A stretch of DNA of 64,000 nucleotides. Source: Ruminococcus_C callidus (lineage in GTDB: Bacteria > Bacillota > Clostridia > Oscillospirales > Ruminococcaceae). The stretch is taken from the NCBI RefSeq assembly GCF_049562855.1, contig NZ_CP186925.1:2914001-2978000 (forward strand). The letters run 5' to 3'. The position numbers were made by a program, and so were the translations under genes. Below are positions 16,903-25,067 of the stretch, in pieces (position 1 is the first letter of the stretch; each line of letters begins with the position of its first letter). The notes below the pieces were generated by a model. That model had not been told where the DNA came from and made no database searches. It saw nothing but the letters and a program-made list of their open reading frames with translations.

Positions 16903-19900
16903 ATGAAGAAACACAAACTCACGGCATGGCTCGCAGCTGCCGCAGCGGGGCTGTCCATGCTGGGCGGCACACTCCCGCAGGCAGCCGTGACTGCATCTGC
17001 CGCCGGCAACTGCCAGATGGAATATCTGGACCGCGGCATTTCCGCCATCAACACCGGTTCCGGCATGCTGGTCAGCTGGCGGTTTCTCGCCAACGATTCG
17101 GACAGTGCCGTGTTCCAGCTGTACCGGAACAACACGCTGATCTACACCAGCAACGCCAGAGAATCCACCTGTTATCTGGACGGCAGCGGCAAGAGCACCG
17201 ACCAGTATCGGGTGGACACTGTGGAAAACGGCAAAGTGGTTTCCACTTCCAACTGTACCATGATCTCCAATCAGAATTACTTTCAGATCAATCTGGATCC
17301 GCCCACCGGCAGCGGCTGCACCTACTCCCCCAATGACTGTTCCGTCGGCGATGTGGACGGGGACGGCATGTACGAGATTTTCATGAAATGGGACCCGTCC
17401 AACTCCAAGGACAATTCCCAGAAAGGCAAGACGGGAAACGTCTTTATTGACTGCTACCGACTGGACGGCACGCGGCTGTGGCGGATTGACCTAGGCAAGA
17501 ACATTCGTGCCGGTGCTCACTACACGCAGTTTTTCGTGGCAGACTTCGACTGTGACGGCAAGGCAGAAATGACCTGCAAAACTGCTGACGGCACTGTGGA
17601 CGGCAAGGGCAAGGTCATCGGCGATGCCTCCAAGGATTACCGCAACTCCAACGGCTATGTGCTCTCCGGTCCGGAGTACTACACCCTGTTCGACGGCAGC
17701 ACCGGTGCAGCACTGGACACCGTGAACTATGAACCGTCCCGCGGCACAGTTTCCAAGTGGGGCGACAGCTACGGCAACCGTGTCGACCGCTTCTGGGGCA
17801 CTGTGGCATATCTGGACGGCAGCAAGCCCAGTGTTGTCACCGGACGAGGCTATTACACCCGCATGACAGCCACGGCGTATGACGTGGTCAACAAAAAACT
17901 GGTGAAACGCTGGGCGTTTGACACCGGAAACGACAAGAGCGTTGCCGGCTACGGCGACGGCAACCACAACAGCATGGCTGCCGATGTGGACGGCGACGGC
18001 AAGCAGGAGATCATCACCGGCTCCACCTGTATCGACGACAACGGCAAGGTGCTGTGGTGTCTGAACAAGGGACACGGCGATGCCATGCATCTGGGCGATC
18101 TTCTCCCCGACCGCAAGGGGCTGGAACTGTGGATCTGCCACGAAGACAAACCCTACGGCGTTTCGCTGGTAGACGCTTCCAACGGCAAGATCCTCTTCCA
18201 CAAGGACGGTTCCGGCGACACTGGACGCTGCTGTGCAGACAATGTCTGGACAGGCAACAAGGGAGCAGAATTCTGGGGACTGGGGAACGATGTCTTTGAC
18301 GGCAGCGGCAACACCCTCAGCTGCCGCAGACCGGCAGTCAACTTTTTGTCCTACTGGGACGGCGATCTGGAACGGGAGATTCTGGACGGCTACACCGACT
18401 CCCCTGCCACCATTTCCAAAATGGGAGCAAACGGCAAGCTGACCACCCTGCTCACCACAGACGGCTATTACACCTGCAACACCACCAAGGGAACGCCCTG
18501 CCTGTCCGCCGACATCTTCGGCGACTGGCGGGAAGAACTGATCGTCCGCGGAGCAGACAGCAAATCCATTCGCATTTACTGCACGCCCTACGACACGGAC
18601 TACCGCATCACAACTCTGATGCATGATCCCCAGTATCGGGTACAGGTTTCGGCACAGCAAACTGCCTATAACCAGCCGCCCCATGCCAGCTTCTCCCTCG
18701 GCTCCGACCAGCCCCTGCCGGCACGTCCCAGCGTCACTGTGCTGGGACAGACTACTCCAACGCCCACACCTACGCCAAACCCTGAACCGGTAACGCCCAC
18801 TGCGGCAGTTCTGCCGGAAGGCTCTGTATTCATGCTGAAAAATGTAAACAGCGGACTGTATCTGGAAGTTGCCAACGGCAGTGCAGAAGCCGGTGCCAAT
18901 CTCCAGCAGTGGGGTGCGGACAGTGCCGCCGCCCACAACACATGGCGGGCGATTTCCGCCGGTGACGGTTACTATTATCTGTACAGTCAGGTAGGCGATC
19001 AGATCACCTACCTCATGGACATCTCCGGCGGCAAGGCAGACAACGGCACCAACGCTGCCCTTTGGACCAAGAGCAGCCGCGAACAGGCACAACAGTTCCT
19101 GTTCGCTCTGAACGAAGACGGCTCCTACACCATTTACACCAAGGCCTCTAATCTGAAAAGCTGCGTAGAGGTAGAAAATGCCAGCAAATCCAGCGGAGCA
19201 AATGTCCAGCAGTACGAGAGCAACGGCAACGCCTGCCAGCACTGGATTCTGGAAGAAACCACCGCTGCCGGTGTGAAGCTGGACACCAGTCAGGTATACC
19301 AGTTCCAGAACGCCAACAGTGCACTGTATCTGGAAGTCAAAGATGCCAGTGCAGAAGCCGGTGCCAATGTGCAGCAGTGGAGTGCCAACGGCAACAACTG
19401 CCAGAACTGGACACTGAAAGAATTTGGTGACGGCTACTATTATATCCTGTCCCGACTGGGCGACGGAAAGACCTATTATCTGGACGTTGCCGAGGGCAAG
19501 GGCGACGACGGCACCAACATTCAGATCTTCACCAACACCAAAACTTCCGCACAGCTGTTCAAGTTTATCCCCAATCCCGACGGCACCTATTATATTGTGA
19601 CACGTGCTTCCAAGGATAAGGGAGCCTTAGGCGTTGCTGCCGCCTCCAAGGAACAGGGAGCAAACGTGCTCCAGTGGACCAAAAACGGCAGCATGGATCA
19701 GATGTGGAATATTACCGCTATCGGAGCCATTCCCACACCGGTGACCACTACGGAACCGCCGGTGGTGACTACCGAAGCACCCACAGAAACCACTACCGCT
19801 GCTCCGGTGCTGACTACCGAAGCACCCACAGAAACTACTACCGCGGCTCCGGTGCCGACTACCGAAGCACCCACAGAAACCACTACCGCTGCTCCGGTGC

Positions 19901-20319
19901 TGACTACCGAAGCACCCACAGAAACCACTACCGCTGCTCCGGTGCCGACTACCGAAGCACCCACAGAAACTACTACCGCGGTTCCGGTAATGACTACCGA
20001 AGCACCCGCAGAAACTACTACTGCGGCTCCGGCAACCACAGTCACAACGGCAGCCACAAAGGCAACTACCAAGGCAACCACCACGAAAAAGACTTCAGAA
20101 GTACCGAGTTCCACGGTTCTGTACGGTGACACCAATCTGGACGGCAGAGTGGACATCACTGATGCAGTACTGCTGAACAAGGCAGTCGCCAATGCAGTTA
20201 CACTGTCCAGTGCTGCCCGCCAGAACAGCGACTGCAGGCAGGACGGCGAACTTACAAGCGATGATGCTGTAGTACTGATGCAGTTCTTAGTCCATATTGT
20301 CACTAACCTGCCGCAGTAA
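16903..20319 (+). CDS. Secreted rhamnogalacturonan endolyase (PL11) with lectin modules and dockerin
   Basis: An 1138-residue cellulosomal pectinase that cleaves the rhamnosyl-galacturonosyl backbone of rhamnogalacturonan I by beta-elimination. A signal peptide (HKLTAWLAAAAAGLSMLGG, cleavage near AVTASAA) precedes the PL11 domain (about residues 38-610; YLDRGISAINTGSGMLVSWR, DVDGDGMYEIFMKWDPSN, VADFDCDGKAEMTCKTADG, with Ca-binding DxDGDG loops). A PTPTPTPNPEP linker leads to two ricin-type beta-trefoil modules (about 640-785 and 795-940), a Thr/Pro linker of six 15-residue repeats, and a C-terminal type-I-like dockerin (YGDTNLDGRVDITDAVLLN...NSDCRQDGELTSDDAVVLMQF). The ATG at 16903 is spaced seven bases from GAGGTG. 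The second dockerin Ca loop has an extra residue. Confidence 0.93.
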   Translation: MKKHKLTAWLAAAAAGLSMLGGTLPQAAVTASAAGNCQMEYLDRGISAINTGSGMLVSWRFLANDSDSAVFQLYRNNTLIYTSNARESTCYLDGSGKSTDQYRVDTVENGKVVSTSNCTMISNQNYFQINLDPPTGSGCTYSPNDCSVGDVDGDGMYEIFMKWDPSNSKDNSQKGKTGNVFIDCYRLDGTRLWRIDLGKNIRAGAHYTQFFVADFDCDGKAEMTCKTADGTVDGKGKVIGDASKDYRNSNGYVLSGPEYYTLFDGSTGAALDTVNYEPSRGTVSKWGDSYGNRVDRFWGTVAYLDGSKPSVVTGRGYYTRMTATAYDVVNKKLVKRWAFDTGNDKSVAGYGDGNHNSMAADVDGDGKQEIITGSTCIDDNGKVLWCLNKGHGDAMHLGDLLPDRKGLELWICHEDKPYGVSLVDASNGKILFHKDGSGDTGRCCADNVWTGNKGAEFWGLGNDVFDGSGNTLSCRRPAVNFLSYWDGDLEREILDGYTDSPATISKMGANGKLTTLLTTDGYYTCNTTKGTPCLSADIFGDWREELIVRGADSKSIRIYCTPYDTDYRITTLMHDPQYRVQVSAQQTAYNQPPHASFSLGSDQPLPARPSVTVLGQTTPTPTPTPNPEPVTPTAAVLPEGSVFMLKNVNSGLYLEVANGSAEAGANLQQWGADSAAAHNTWRAISAGDGYYYLYSQVGDQITYLMDISGGKADNGTNAALWTKSSREQAQQFLFALNEDGSYTIYTKASNLKSCVEVENASKSSGANVQQYESNGNACQHWILEETTAAGVKLDTSQVYQFQNANSALYLEVKDASAEAGANVQQWSANGNNCQNWTLKEFGDGYYYILSRLGDGKTYYLDVAEGKGDDGTNIQIFTNTKTSAQLFKFIPNPDGTYYIVTRASKDKGALGVAAASKEQGANVLQWTKNGSMDQMWNITAIGAIPTPVTTTEPPVVTTEAPTETTTAAPVLTTEAPTETTTAAPVPTTEAPTETTTAAPVLTTEAPTETTTAAPVPTTEAPTETTTAVPVMTTEAPAETTTAAPATTVTTAATKATTKATTTKKTSEVPSSTVLYGDTNLDGRVDITDAVLLNKAVANAVTLSSAARQNSDCRQDGELTSDDAVVLMQFLVHIVTNLPQ
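19768..20034 (+). repeat. Six tandem 45-bp units encoding a Thr/Pro linker
   Basis: Units start at 19768 and repeat every 45 bases, each encoding TTEAPTETTTAAPVL or a near copy. They sit between the lectin modules and the dockerin. Units one, three and four share synonymous variants, suggesting recent slippage or unequal exchange. Confidence 0.9.
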
Positions 20320-20334
20320 ACGGCGATAGTTTAA

Positions 20335-20393
20335 GGCAATACCGCACAAAGAGCGTCTGGCGACTTTGCACGCAATCTGCGTGCGGTGTTGCC
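20335..20393 (-). mobile_element. A-type MITE, 59-bp deleted copy
   Basis: A-type tips (right tip with GTGTTGCC) around a shortened interior. Flanks TTAA and TTGA agree at 3 of 4 positions. It lies 15 bases after the PL11 stop codon. Confidence 0.8.
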
Positions 20394-20407
20394 TTGAACA
20401 AAAGGAT

Positions 20408-20449
20408 CAACCCGTTTCCGGATTTTTCCGGAGGCGGGTTGTCTTTTTT
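20408..20449 (+). terminator. Terminator after the PL11 gene
   Basis: AACCCG...TCCGG pairs with CCGGA...CGGGTT, followed by GTCTTTTTT. Confidence 0.8.
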
Positions 20450-20519
20450 GCAAGATTTTCCGCATTCCCGCATAGAGTATAGAGGTACGCAGAAAGTAAT
20501 CGAAACGGAGGTTTTTTCT

Positions 20520-22355
20520 ATGTGCGGAATTACCGGCATGGTACATCTGGAACAAGACCTGCGGCAGCAGGAACTGCTGCTGCGGAAAATGCAGCGAACA
20601 CTGCAACGCCGCGGCCCCGACCAAGAGGGCATTTTTCTCTCGCCCCAGTGTGCTATGGCACACACGCGGCTGGCGGTCATTGACGTGGAAAAGGGCAGGC
20701 AGCCTATGGAAGTCACTGCCGGCGGAGAAACCTATACCATTGTCTACAATGGCGAGCTGTACAACACCGCCGAACTGCGGACACAGCTGGAACAGGAGGG
20801 CACAGTATTTCAGACACACTGCGACACGGAAGTGCTTCTGCAATCCTATGTGCACTGGGGTCCTCGCTGTGTGGAACAGTGCAACGGCATTTTTGCCTTT
20901 GCCGTCTGGGAGCACAGTGCCCGCCGACTGTTTCTGGCACGGGACCGCATCGGCGTAAAGCCGCTGTTTTACGCGGAGATCCCCAACGGCTTTGTCTTTG
21001 GCTCCGAGATCAAGGCACTGCTCCAGCACCCCGATGTGCCCCACGAGATCGACAAGACCGGCATTGCAGAACTGCTTCTCATGGGGCCGGGGCGGACTGC
21101 CGGCGGCGGCGTGTTCCGCACCATACGGGAGGTGAAGCCGGCACACTGCGGCTACTACATGCAGGGGCAGCTGCATCTCCACCCCTACTGGGAACTGCAC
21201 GCCGCAGAACATACGGAGAACTTTGCCGACACCGCCGCCCATGTGCGGGAACTGGTGACGGATGCCGTCCGGCGGCAGATGATCTCCGATGTGCCCATTG
21301 GAACATTCCTGTCCGGCGGGCTGGATTCCAGCCTGCTCTCCTCGCTGGCAAATCAGGTCATGCAGGAACAGGGCAGGGAACTCCACACCTTTTCCGTGGA
21401 CTATCGGGACAACGACCGCTACTTTCAGAAAAGCCACTTCCAGCCCACCAGCGATCCCACCTATATCCGTGCTATGGAACGCTATCTGGGCTGCCGGCAT
21501 CACTGGACGGTGCTGGACACACCGGCTCTGGCGGAAGCACTCTATGCCGCCGTAGATGCCCGCGACCTCCCCGGCATGGTAGACGTGGACAGTTCCCTGC
21601 TGCTGTTCTGTCGGGAGATCCGGCAGGAAGTCACAGTGGCTCTGTCCGGTGAATGTGCCGACGAATTGTTCGGCGGATACCCGTGGTATCGGGACGCAGA
21701 CATTCGCCGCATCAATGGGTTCCCGTGGGCACAGAGTACTGCCTACCGGACACAGTTTCTCCTGCCGGAAATTGCGGCGGAGATCGATGCACAGGCATAC
21801 GTGCAGAGTGCCTATGCCCGCACGGTGGCTGCCGCGGAACAGCTGCCGGACGATTCCCCGCTGGAATCCCGCATGCGGGAAATGATGAAGCTGAATCTGG
21901 ATTGGTTCATGCAGACGCTGTTAGACCGGAAAGACCGCATGAGCATGTACAACGCTCTGGAAGTCCGTGTGCCGTTCTGCGATTACCGCATTGCGGAGTA
22001 TCTCTACAATGTTCCGTGGGAGTACAAGGACTGGAACGGCTACGAAAAGGGACTGCTGCGGACGGCAATGCAGGACGTTCTGCCGCCGGAAGTGCTCTGG
22101 CGGAAAAAGAGTCCCTATCCCAAGACCCACAACCCCAGCTATTTGCAGGCGGTTTCAGAAATGCTCCGGCATGTGGTGGCAGATCCGCTTTCGCCGGTGC
22201 TGCAAATCGTGCGGAAGGAAATGCTGGAACGACTGCTGGAAAGCGAGGAATCCGTGCAGTGGTACGGACAGCTGATGACACGTCCGCAAATTATGGCGTA
22301 CTTCGTCCAGATGAACTACTGGCTGGAAAAATATCAGGTAAAAGTGGTACTGTAA
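20520..22355 (+). CDS. asnB: Glutamine-hydrolysing asparagine synthetase
   Basis: Makes asparagine from aspartate, ATP and glutamine. At 611 residues it has the AsnB layout: an N-terminal class II glutaminase with the catalytic Cys right after the initiator Met (MCGITGMVHLEQ), then NGELYN and GDTE-type residues (HCDTEVLLQSY), then the synthetase domain with the PP-loop SGGLDSSLLSSLA near residue 262 and ALSGECADELFGGYPWY near 380. I chose the ATG at 20520 because the Cys must become residue 1 after Met removal and ACGGAGG lies upstream; the frame is open further upstream but without meaning. It is a single-gene unit between two terminators. Confidence 0.95.
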   Translation: MCGITGMVHLEQDLRQQELLLRKMQRTLQRRGPDQEGIFLSPQCAMAHTRLAVIDVEKGRQPMEVTAGGETYTIVYNGELYNTAELRTQLEQEGTVFQTHCDTEVLLQSYVHWGPRCVEQCNGIFAFAVWEHSARRLFLARDRIGVKPLFYAEIPNGFVFGSEIKALLQHPDVPHEIDKTGIAELLLMGPGRTAGGGVFRTIREVKPAHCGYYMQGQLHLHPYWELHAAEHTENFADTAAHVRELVTDAVRRQMISDVPIGTFLSGGLDSSLLSSLANQVMQEQGRELHTFSVDYRDNDRYFQKSHFQPTSDPTYIRAMERYLGCRHHWTVLDTPALAEALYAAVDARDLPGMVDVDSSLLLFCREIRQEVTVALSGECADELFGGYPWYRDADIRRINGFPWAQSTAYRTQFLLPEIAAEIDAQAYVQSAYARTVAAAEQLPDDSPLESRMREMMKLNLDWFMQTLLDRKDRMSMYNALEVRVPFCDYRIAEYLYNVPWEYKDWNGYEKGLLRTAMQDVLPPEVLWRKKSPYPKTHNPSYLQAVSEMLRHVVADPLSPVLQIVRKEMLERLLESEESVQWYGQLMTRPQIMAYFVQMNYWLEKYQVKVVL

Positions 22356-22360
22356 GACAG

Positions 22361-22390
22361 CACCCGTCGGCATGCCGGCGGGTGTTTTTT
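22361..22390 (+). terminator. Terminator after asnB
   Basis: CACCCGTCGGC pairs with GCCGGCGGGTG, followed by six T. Confidence 0.88.
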
Positions 22391-22402
22391 CGTGGCTTTC
22401 AC

Positions 22403-22432
22403 TTGACAATCCCCGGCATTGTTTGCTATAAT
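22403..22432 (+). promoter_or_regulatory. Promoter of luxS
   Basis: TTGACA at 22403-22408, 18 bases, TATAAT at 22427-22432. Start near 22439. Confidence 0.8.
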
Positions 22433-22458
22433 GAAACCAATGCGAAAAAATTTCGCAA

Positions 22459-22541
22459 AGCAACACCGCACAAAGCTTGTGCGTAAGCTGCATCGTCAGA
22501 TTGCGTGCAAAGCCGTCAGGCGGGCTTTGTGCGGTGTTGCC
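22459..22541 (+). mobile_element. MITE, 83-bp deleted copy, in the luxS 5' UTR
   Basis: Ends AGCAACACCGCACAAAG and CTTTGTGCGGTGTTGCC; flanks GCAA and GTAA agree at 3 of 4. Its interior (GCTTGTGCGTAAG...GCCGTCAGGCGGGC) matches the B-type arms, so it is an A-tip/B-arm mixture. It stops nine bases before the luxS GGAGG site. Confidence 0.82.
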
Positions 22542-22564
22542 GTAATTTTTTGGAGGCATAAACA

Positions 22565-23059
22565 ATGAAACAAATCACCAGTTTTACGATCAATCACGAC
22601 TATTTGAAGCCCGGTATGTACATTTCCCGCGTGGACGGCGATGTCATCACCTATGATCTGCGAATGAAGCTCCCCAACAATCCGGCAGGCGACTATCTGG
22701 AGGACAACGCCCTGCACACATTTGAGCACCTGTTCGCTACCTATGTCCGGAACACCCCGCTGTCTGACGGCGTGGTCTATGTGGGACCCATGGGCTGCCG
22801 CACCGGCTTCTATTTCCTCACCCGCAATACCGTTTCCGGTGCCGATGCCATTCGGCTGGTGCAGGAAACTTTACAGTATGTACTGGACTTCACCGGCGAG
22901 ATCCCCGGCGGCAAGCGGCAGGAATGCGGCAACTATCTGGCTCACGATCTGGAGGGTGCCAAGGCAATGGCTCGGGAGTATCAGCCCATTCTGACAAACT
23001 GGACTCCGCAGCAGCTGAATTATCCCGCAGAGGTGCTTACAGGAACAGCTTCCGTCTGA
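22565..23059 (+). CDS. luxS: S-ribosylhomocysteine lyase
   Basis: Splits S-ribosylhomocysteine into homocysteine and DPD, the precursor of autoinducer-2, as part of methyl-cycle detoxification. It has 164 residues, close to the usual length. The metal ligands are in HTFEHLFATYVR (His and His of HxxEH near residues 57-61) and in the GKRQECGNYLAHDL segment (Cys near residue 126). The GGAGG site is eight bases before the ATG. Homocysteine made here can feed methionine synthesis; an O-acetylhomoserine sulfhydrylase lies at 38108. The MITE in its leader probably affects expression. Confidence 0.97.
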   Translation: MKQITSFTINHDYLKPGMYISRVDGDVITYDLRMKLPNNPAGDYLEDNALHTFEHLFATYVRNTPLSDGVVYVGPMGCRTGFYFLTRNTVSGADAIRLVQETLQYVLDFTGEIPGGKRQECGNYLAHDLEGAKAMAREYQPILTNWTPQQLNYPAEVLTGTASV

Positions 23060-23075
23060 AAAGGAGGGGTTATCT

Positions 23076-23216
23076 ATGACCACATCAAAATATCTGCAAA
23101 AAAACGCAGCAGAACAGGATACCGCATCAAATACAACCCTGTCGCCGAACGAGCCGACAGAATCCAACAGTTCTTCCTTATCTGAGCCAAAACCGCCCGT
23201 GGTCACTGCTGAATAA
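23076..23216 (+). pseudogene. N-terminal fragment of a membrane protein, cut by an in-frame TAA
   Basis: A 46-codon frame with an excellent start (AAAGGAGG, then ATG at 23076) encodes a Ser/Thr/Asn-rich cytoplasmic tail ending ...PKPPVVTAE. It stops at TAA 23214-23216. The same frame stays open after that stop and continues as TPENKPQKPLGKLLWESF into the long membrane protein at 23244. The simplest reading is one gene of about 599 codons with a nonsense mutation, since the downstream part has no ribosome binding site of its own. Alternatives are a sequencing error or a real short upstream peptide with re-initiation. Confidence 0.6.
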
Positions 23217-23243
23217 ACGCCAGAGAACAAGCCCCAAAAACCT

Positions 23244-24875
23244 TTGGGGAAACTGCTCTGGGAAAGCTTCTGCATCATACTTCCGCCAGTGCTGCTACTG
23301 ACTGCGGTAGGCGTGGTGGCATACTATATTCTCTGTCCGTCAAAAGGCGAATTTCATGCAGACTGCACTGATACGCTCTACTGGGCAAAAGCGACTTATG
23401 ACAGCGGAAAACTGATCAACCCAGACTTTTCCTATGCTTGTCTGCTGCCATTTGGCGGCAGCCTGTTGATGTTGTTGTTCCTGCCGCTTTTCGGTTTTTC
23501 CATGACAACCAATATGATGGGAATGCTGGTCTTTTTCCTTCTGTTCACAACATCATTGTGTTGGATGCTTCGGCAAATGCACTGGGATTCCCGATGGAAC
23601 TGTATCACAGCGGCGGCATTCCTCATGCTTCTCAGTGCCAGCAAAAAACTGCGGGAAATCTTCTGGGGGCATACCATTTATTATAGTTTAGGAATCTTAT
23701 TCCTGTTCTTCGGACTGGCACTGCTGTTCCGGCTGCAAAATCTGTCGGCAATACGTCAGACGCGAGAGGTCCGCATGCATACGATCCTGACCTTTATCGC
23801 ACTGTTCCTGTTTTTCATACTTTGCTGCACCGACCAGATCACGGCGATCACGATCTTTGCACTGCCTGTTCTGGCTGGTCTGTTTCTGGAACGGGTGCTG
23901 GATCGAAAAACACCACTGCTGTACCAAAAGAATACTCGTGTACTGCTGCTGTTGCTTTCTCTGGGAATCGCAATCATTGCCGGCATGAAATTGGGAAATC
24001 TCTGGGCAAACGGCGTTGCAGGTGCATATGCAGATAATTATTCCAACTGGACTGCTCAGGAAACTTGGACAGAGCACTTTCAAAAACTGCCCTTGGCATG
24101 GATGACACTGCTGGGACTGGAGGACATTCCCGACAAAAAACTAATGTCCGGAGAAAGTATCATGAACCTGATCCGTATCATCACCGCACTGATTCTGGCA
24201 GTGCTGCCTGTTGCAGCGACCTGCTGTTACGCCAAGTATCGGGGACAGTCCGGCAGACAGATGCGTATTTTACTCTGGGCACACTGGACAGTCACCGGAT
24301 TGATTCTCGTGGGCTATCTCTGCGGTGCACTTTCTGTGGCAAACTGGCGGCTCAGTCCGATCGTCTGCACGGCTTTCATTGTATCTATGGCATTCCTACG
24401 CTGGGCAATTACCAAACAGAAAACTATGCAGCGTGCGGCGGGCGTTCTCTGCGTGCCGCTGGCATGTTTCTGCCTGTTAAGTGCCTGCAATGTCCTGTTG
24501 CTGCCCACCAATGCGGAGGAAGTCAACGTACAGTACCAGCTGACCAATATGCTGGAGAAACAAGGACTGACCTATGGATATGCCACCTTCTGGCATGCCA
24601 ATGCAATCACAGTGATCTCCGGCGAAAAACTAAAAGTACGCAATGTCAGTGTAAATGAGAATGGCGTACAAAAGGCGACCTATCAGACTGATTCTAGGTG
24701 GTATGAAGATCAGCCGGAACAGAAAAACTATTTCCTGCTGCTGAACAACGCCGAATATCAGAAACTTGACGAAAGAAAAGATCCGCTGCTGAATCAGGCA
24801 GAACGTTCATTTGTCCTGACAGACAGCAACGGCACAACATATCAGGTACTGGTGTTTGCAAAAAATATTTTCTAA
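23244..24875 (+). CDS. Polytopic membrane protein, C-terminal part of an interrupted gene
   Basis: A 543-residue frame with about ten to eleven hydrophobic helices (FCIILPPVLLLTAVGVVAYYI, MMGMLVFFLLFTTSL, ILTFIALFLFFILCC, VLLLLLSLGIAIIAG, ALILAVLPVAATCC and others) and a soluble C-terminal domain of about 130 residues. The first large loop (FHADCTDTLYWAKATYDSG) resembles membrane glycosyltransferases of the PMT/GT-C type, but I cannot name the family. The only start near the front is TTG at 23244, which lacks a ribosome site. It continues in frame from the fragment at 23076 across one stop codon, so it is probably the larger part of a broken gene. It follows luxS closely and is somewhat AT-richer than its neighbours. 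Confidence 0.65.
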   Translation: MGKLLWESFCIILPPVLLLTAVGVVAYYILCPSKGEFHADCTDTLYWAKATYDSGKLINPDFSYACLLPFGGSLLMLLFLPLFGFSMTTNMMGMLVFFLLFTTSLCWMLRQMHWDSRWNCITAAAFLMLLSASKKLREIFWGHTIYYSLGILFLFFGLALLFRLQNLSAIRQTREVRMHTILTFIALFLFFILCCTDQITAITIFALPVLAGLFLERVLDRKTPLLYQKNTRVLLLLLSLGIAIIAGMKLGNLWANGVAGAYADNYSNWTAQETWTEHFQKLPLAWMTLLGLEDIPDKKLMSGESIMNLIRIITALILAVLPVAATCCYAKYRGQSGRQMRILLWAHWTVTGLILVGYLCGALSVANWRLSPIVCTAFIVSMAFLRWAITKQKTMQRAAGVLCVPLACFCLLSACNVLLLPTNAEEVNVQYQLTNMLEKQGLTYGYATFWHANAITVISGEKLKVRNVSVNENGVQKATYQTDSRWYEDQPEQKNYFLLLNNAEYQKLDERKDPLLNQAERSFVLTDSNGTTYQVLVFAKNIF

Positions 24876-24898
24876 GGCAATACTGAATAAAGCTTGTT
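24876..24898. repeat. MITE end remnant
   Basis: GGCAATACTGAATAAAGCTTG joins the A-type first seven bases to the B-type continuation. No partner end follows within 200 bases. Confidence 0.6.
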
Positions 24899-25067
24899 CC
24901 ACAGCATTCCCCAATTCTCATGAAATTATCACAAAGTGTGCCCGCATTTTACAAAAAGATGTGGTATGCTATTGTCATCATGAAAAGACAGCCGGAATCT
25001 GTTTCCCAAGGTTTCGGCAGATTCCCCGCCGTGTCTTTCAGCATACGGCACAGAGAGGAGTATGTAT

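Noticed and set aside
22459..23059. luxS as part of a dedicated quorum-sensing system
   Set aside because: No AI-2 receptor or lsr-type genes are nearby; the methyl-cycle role is sufficient.
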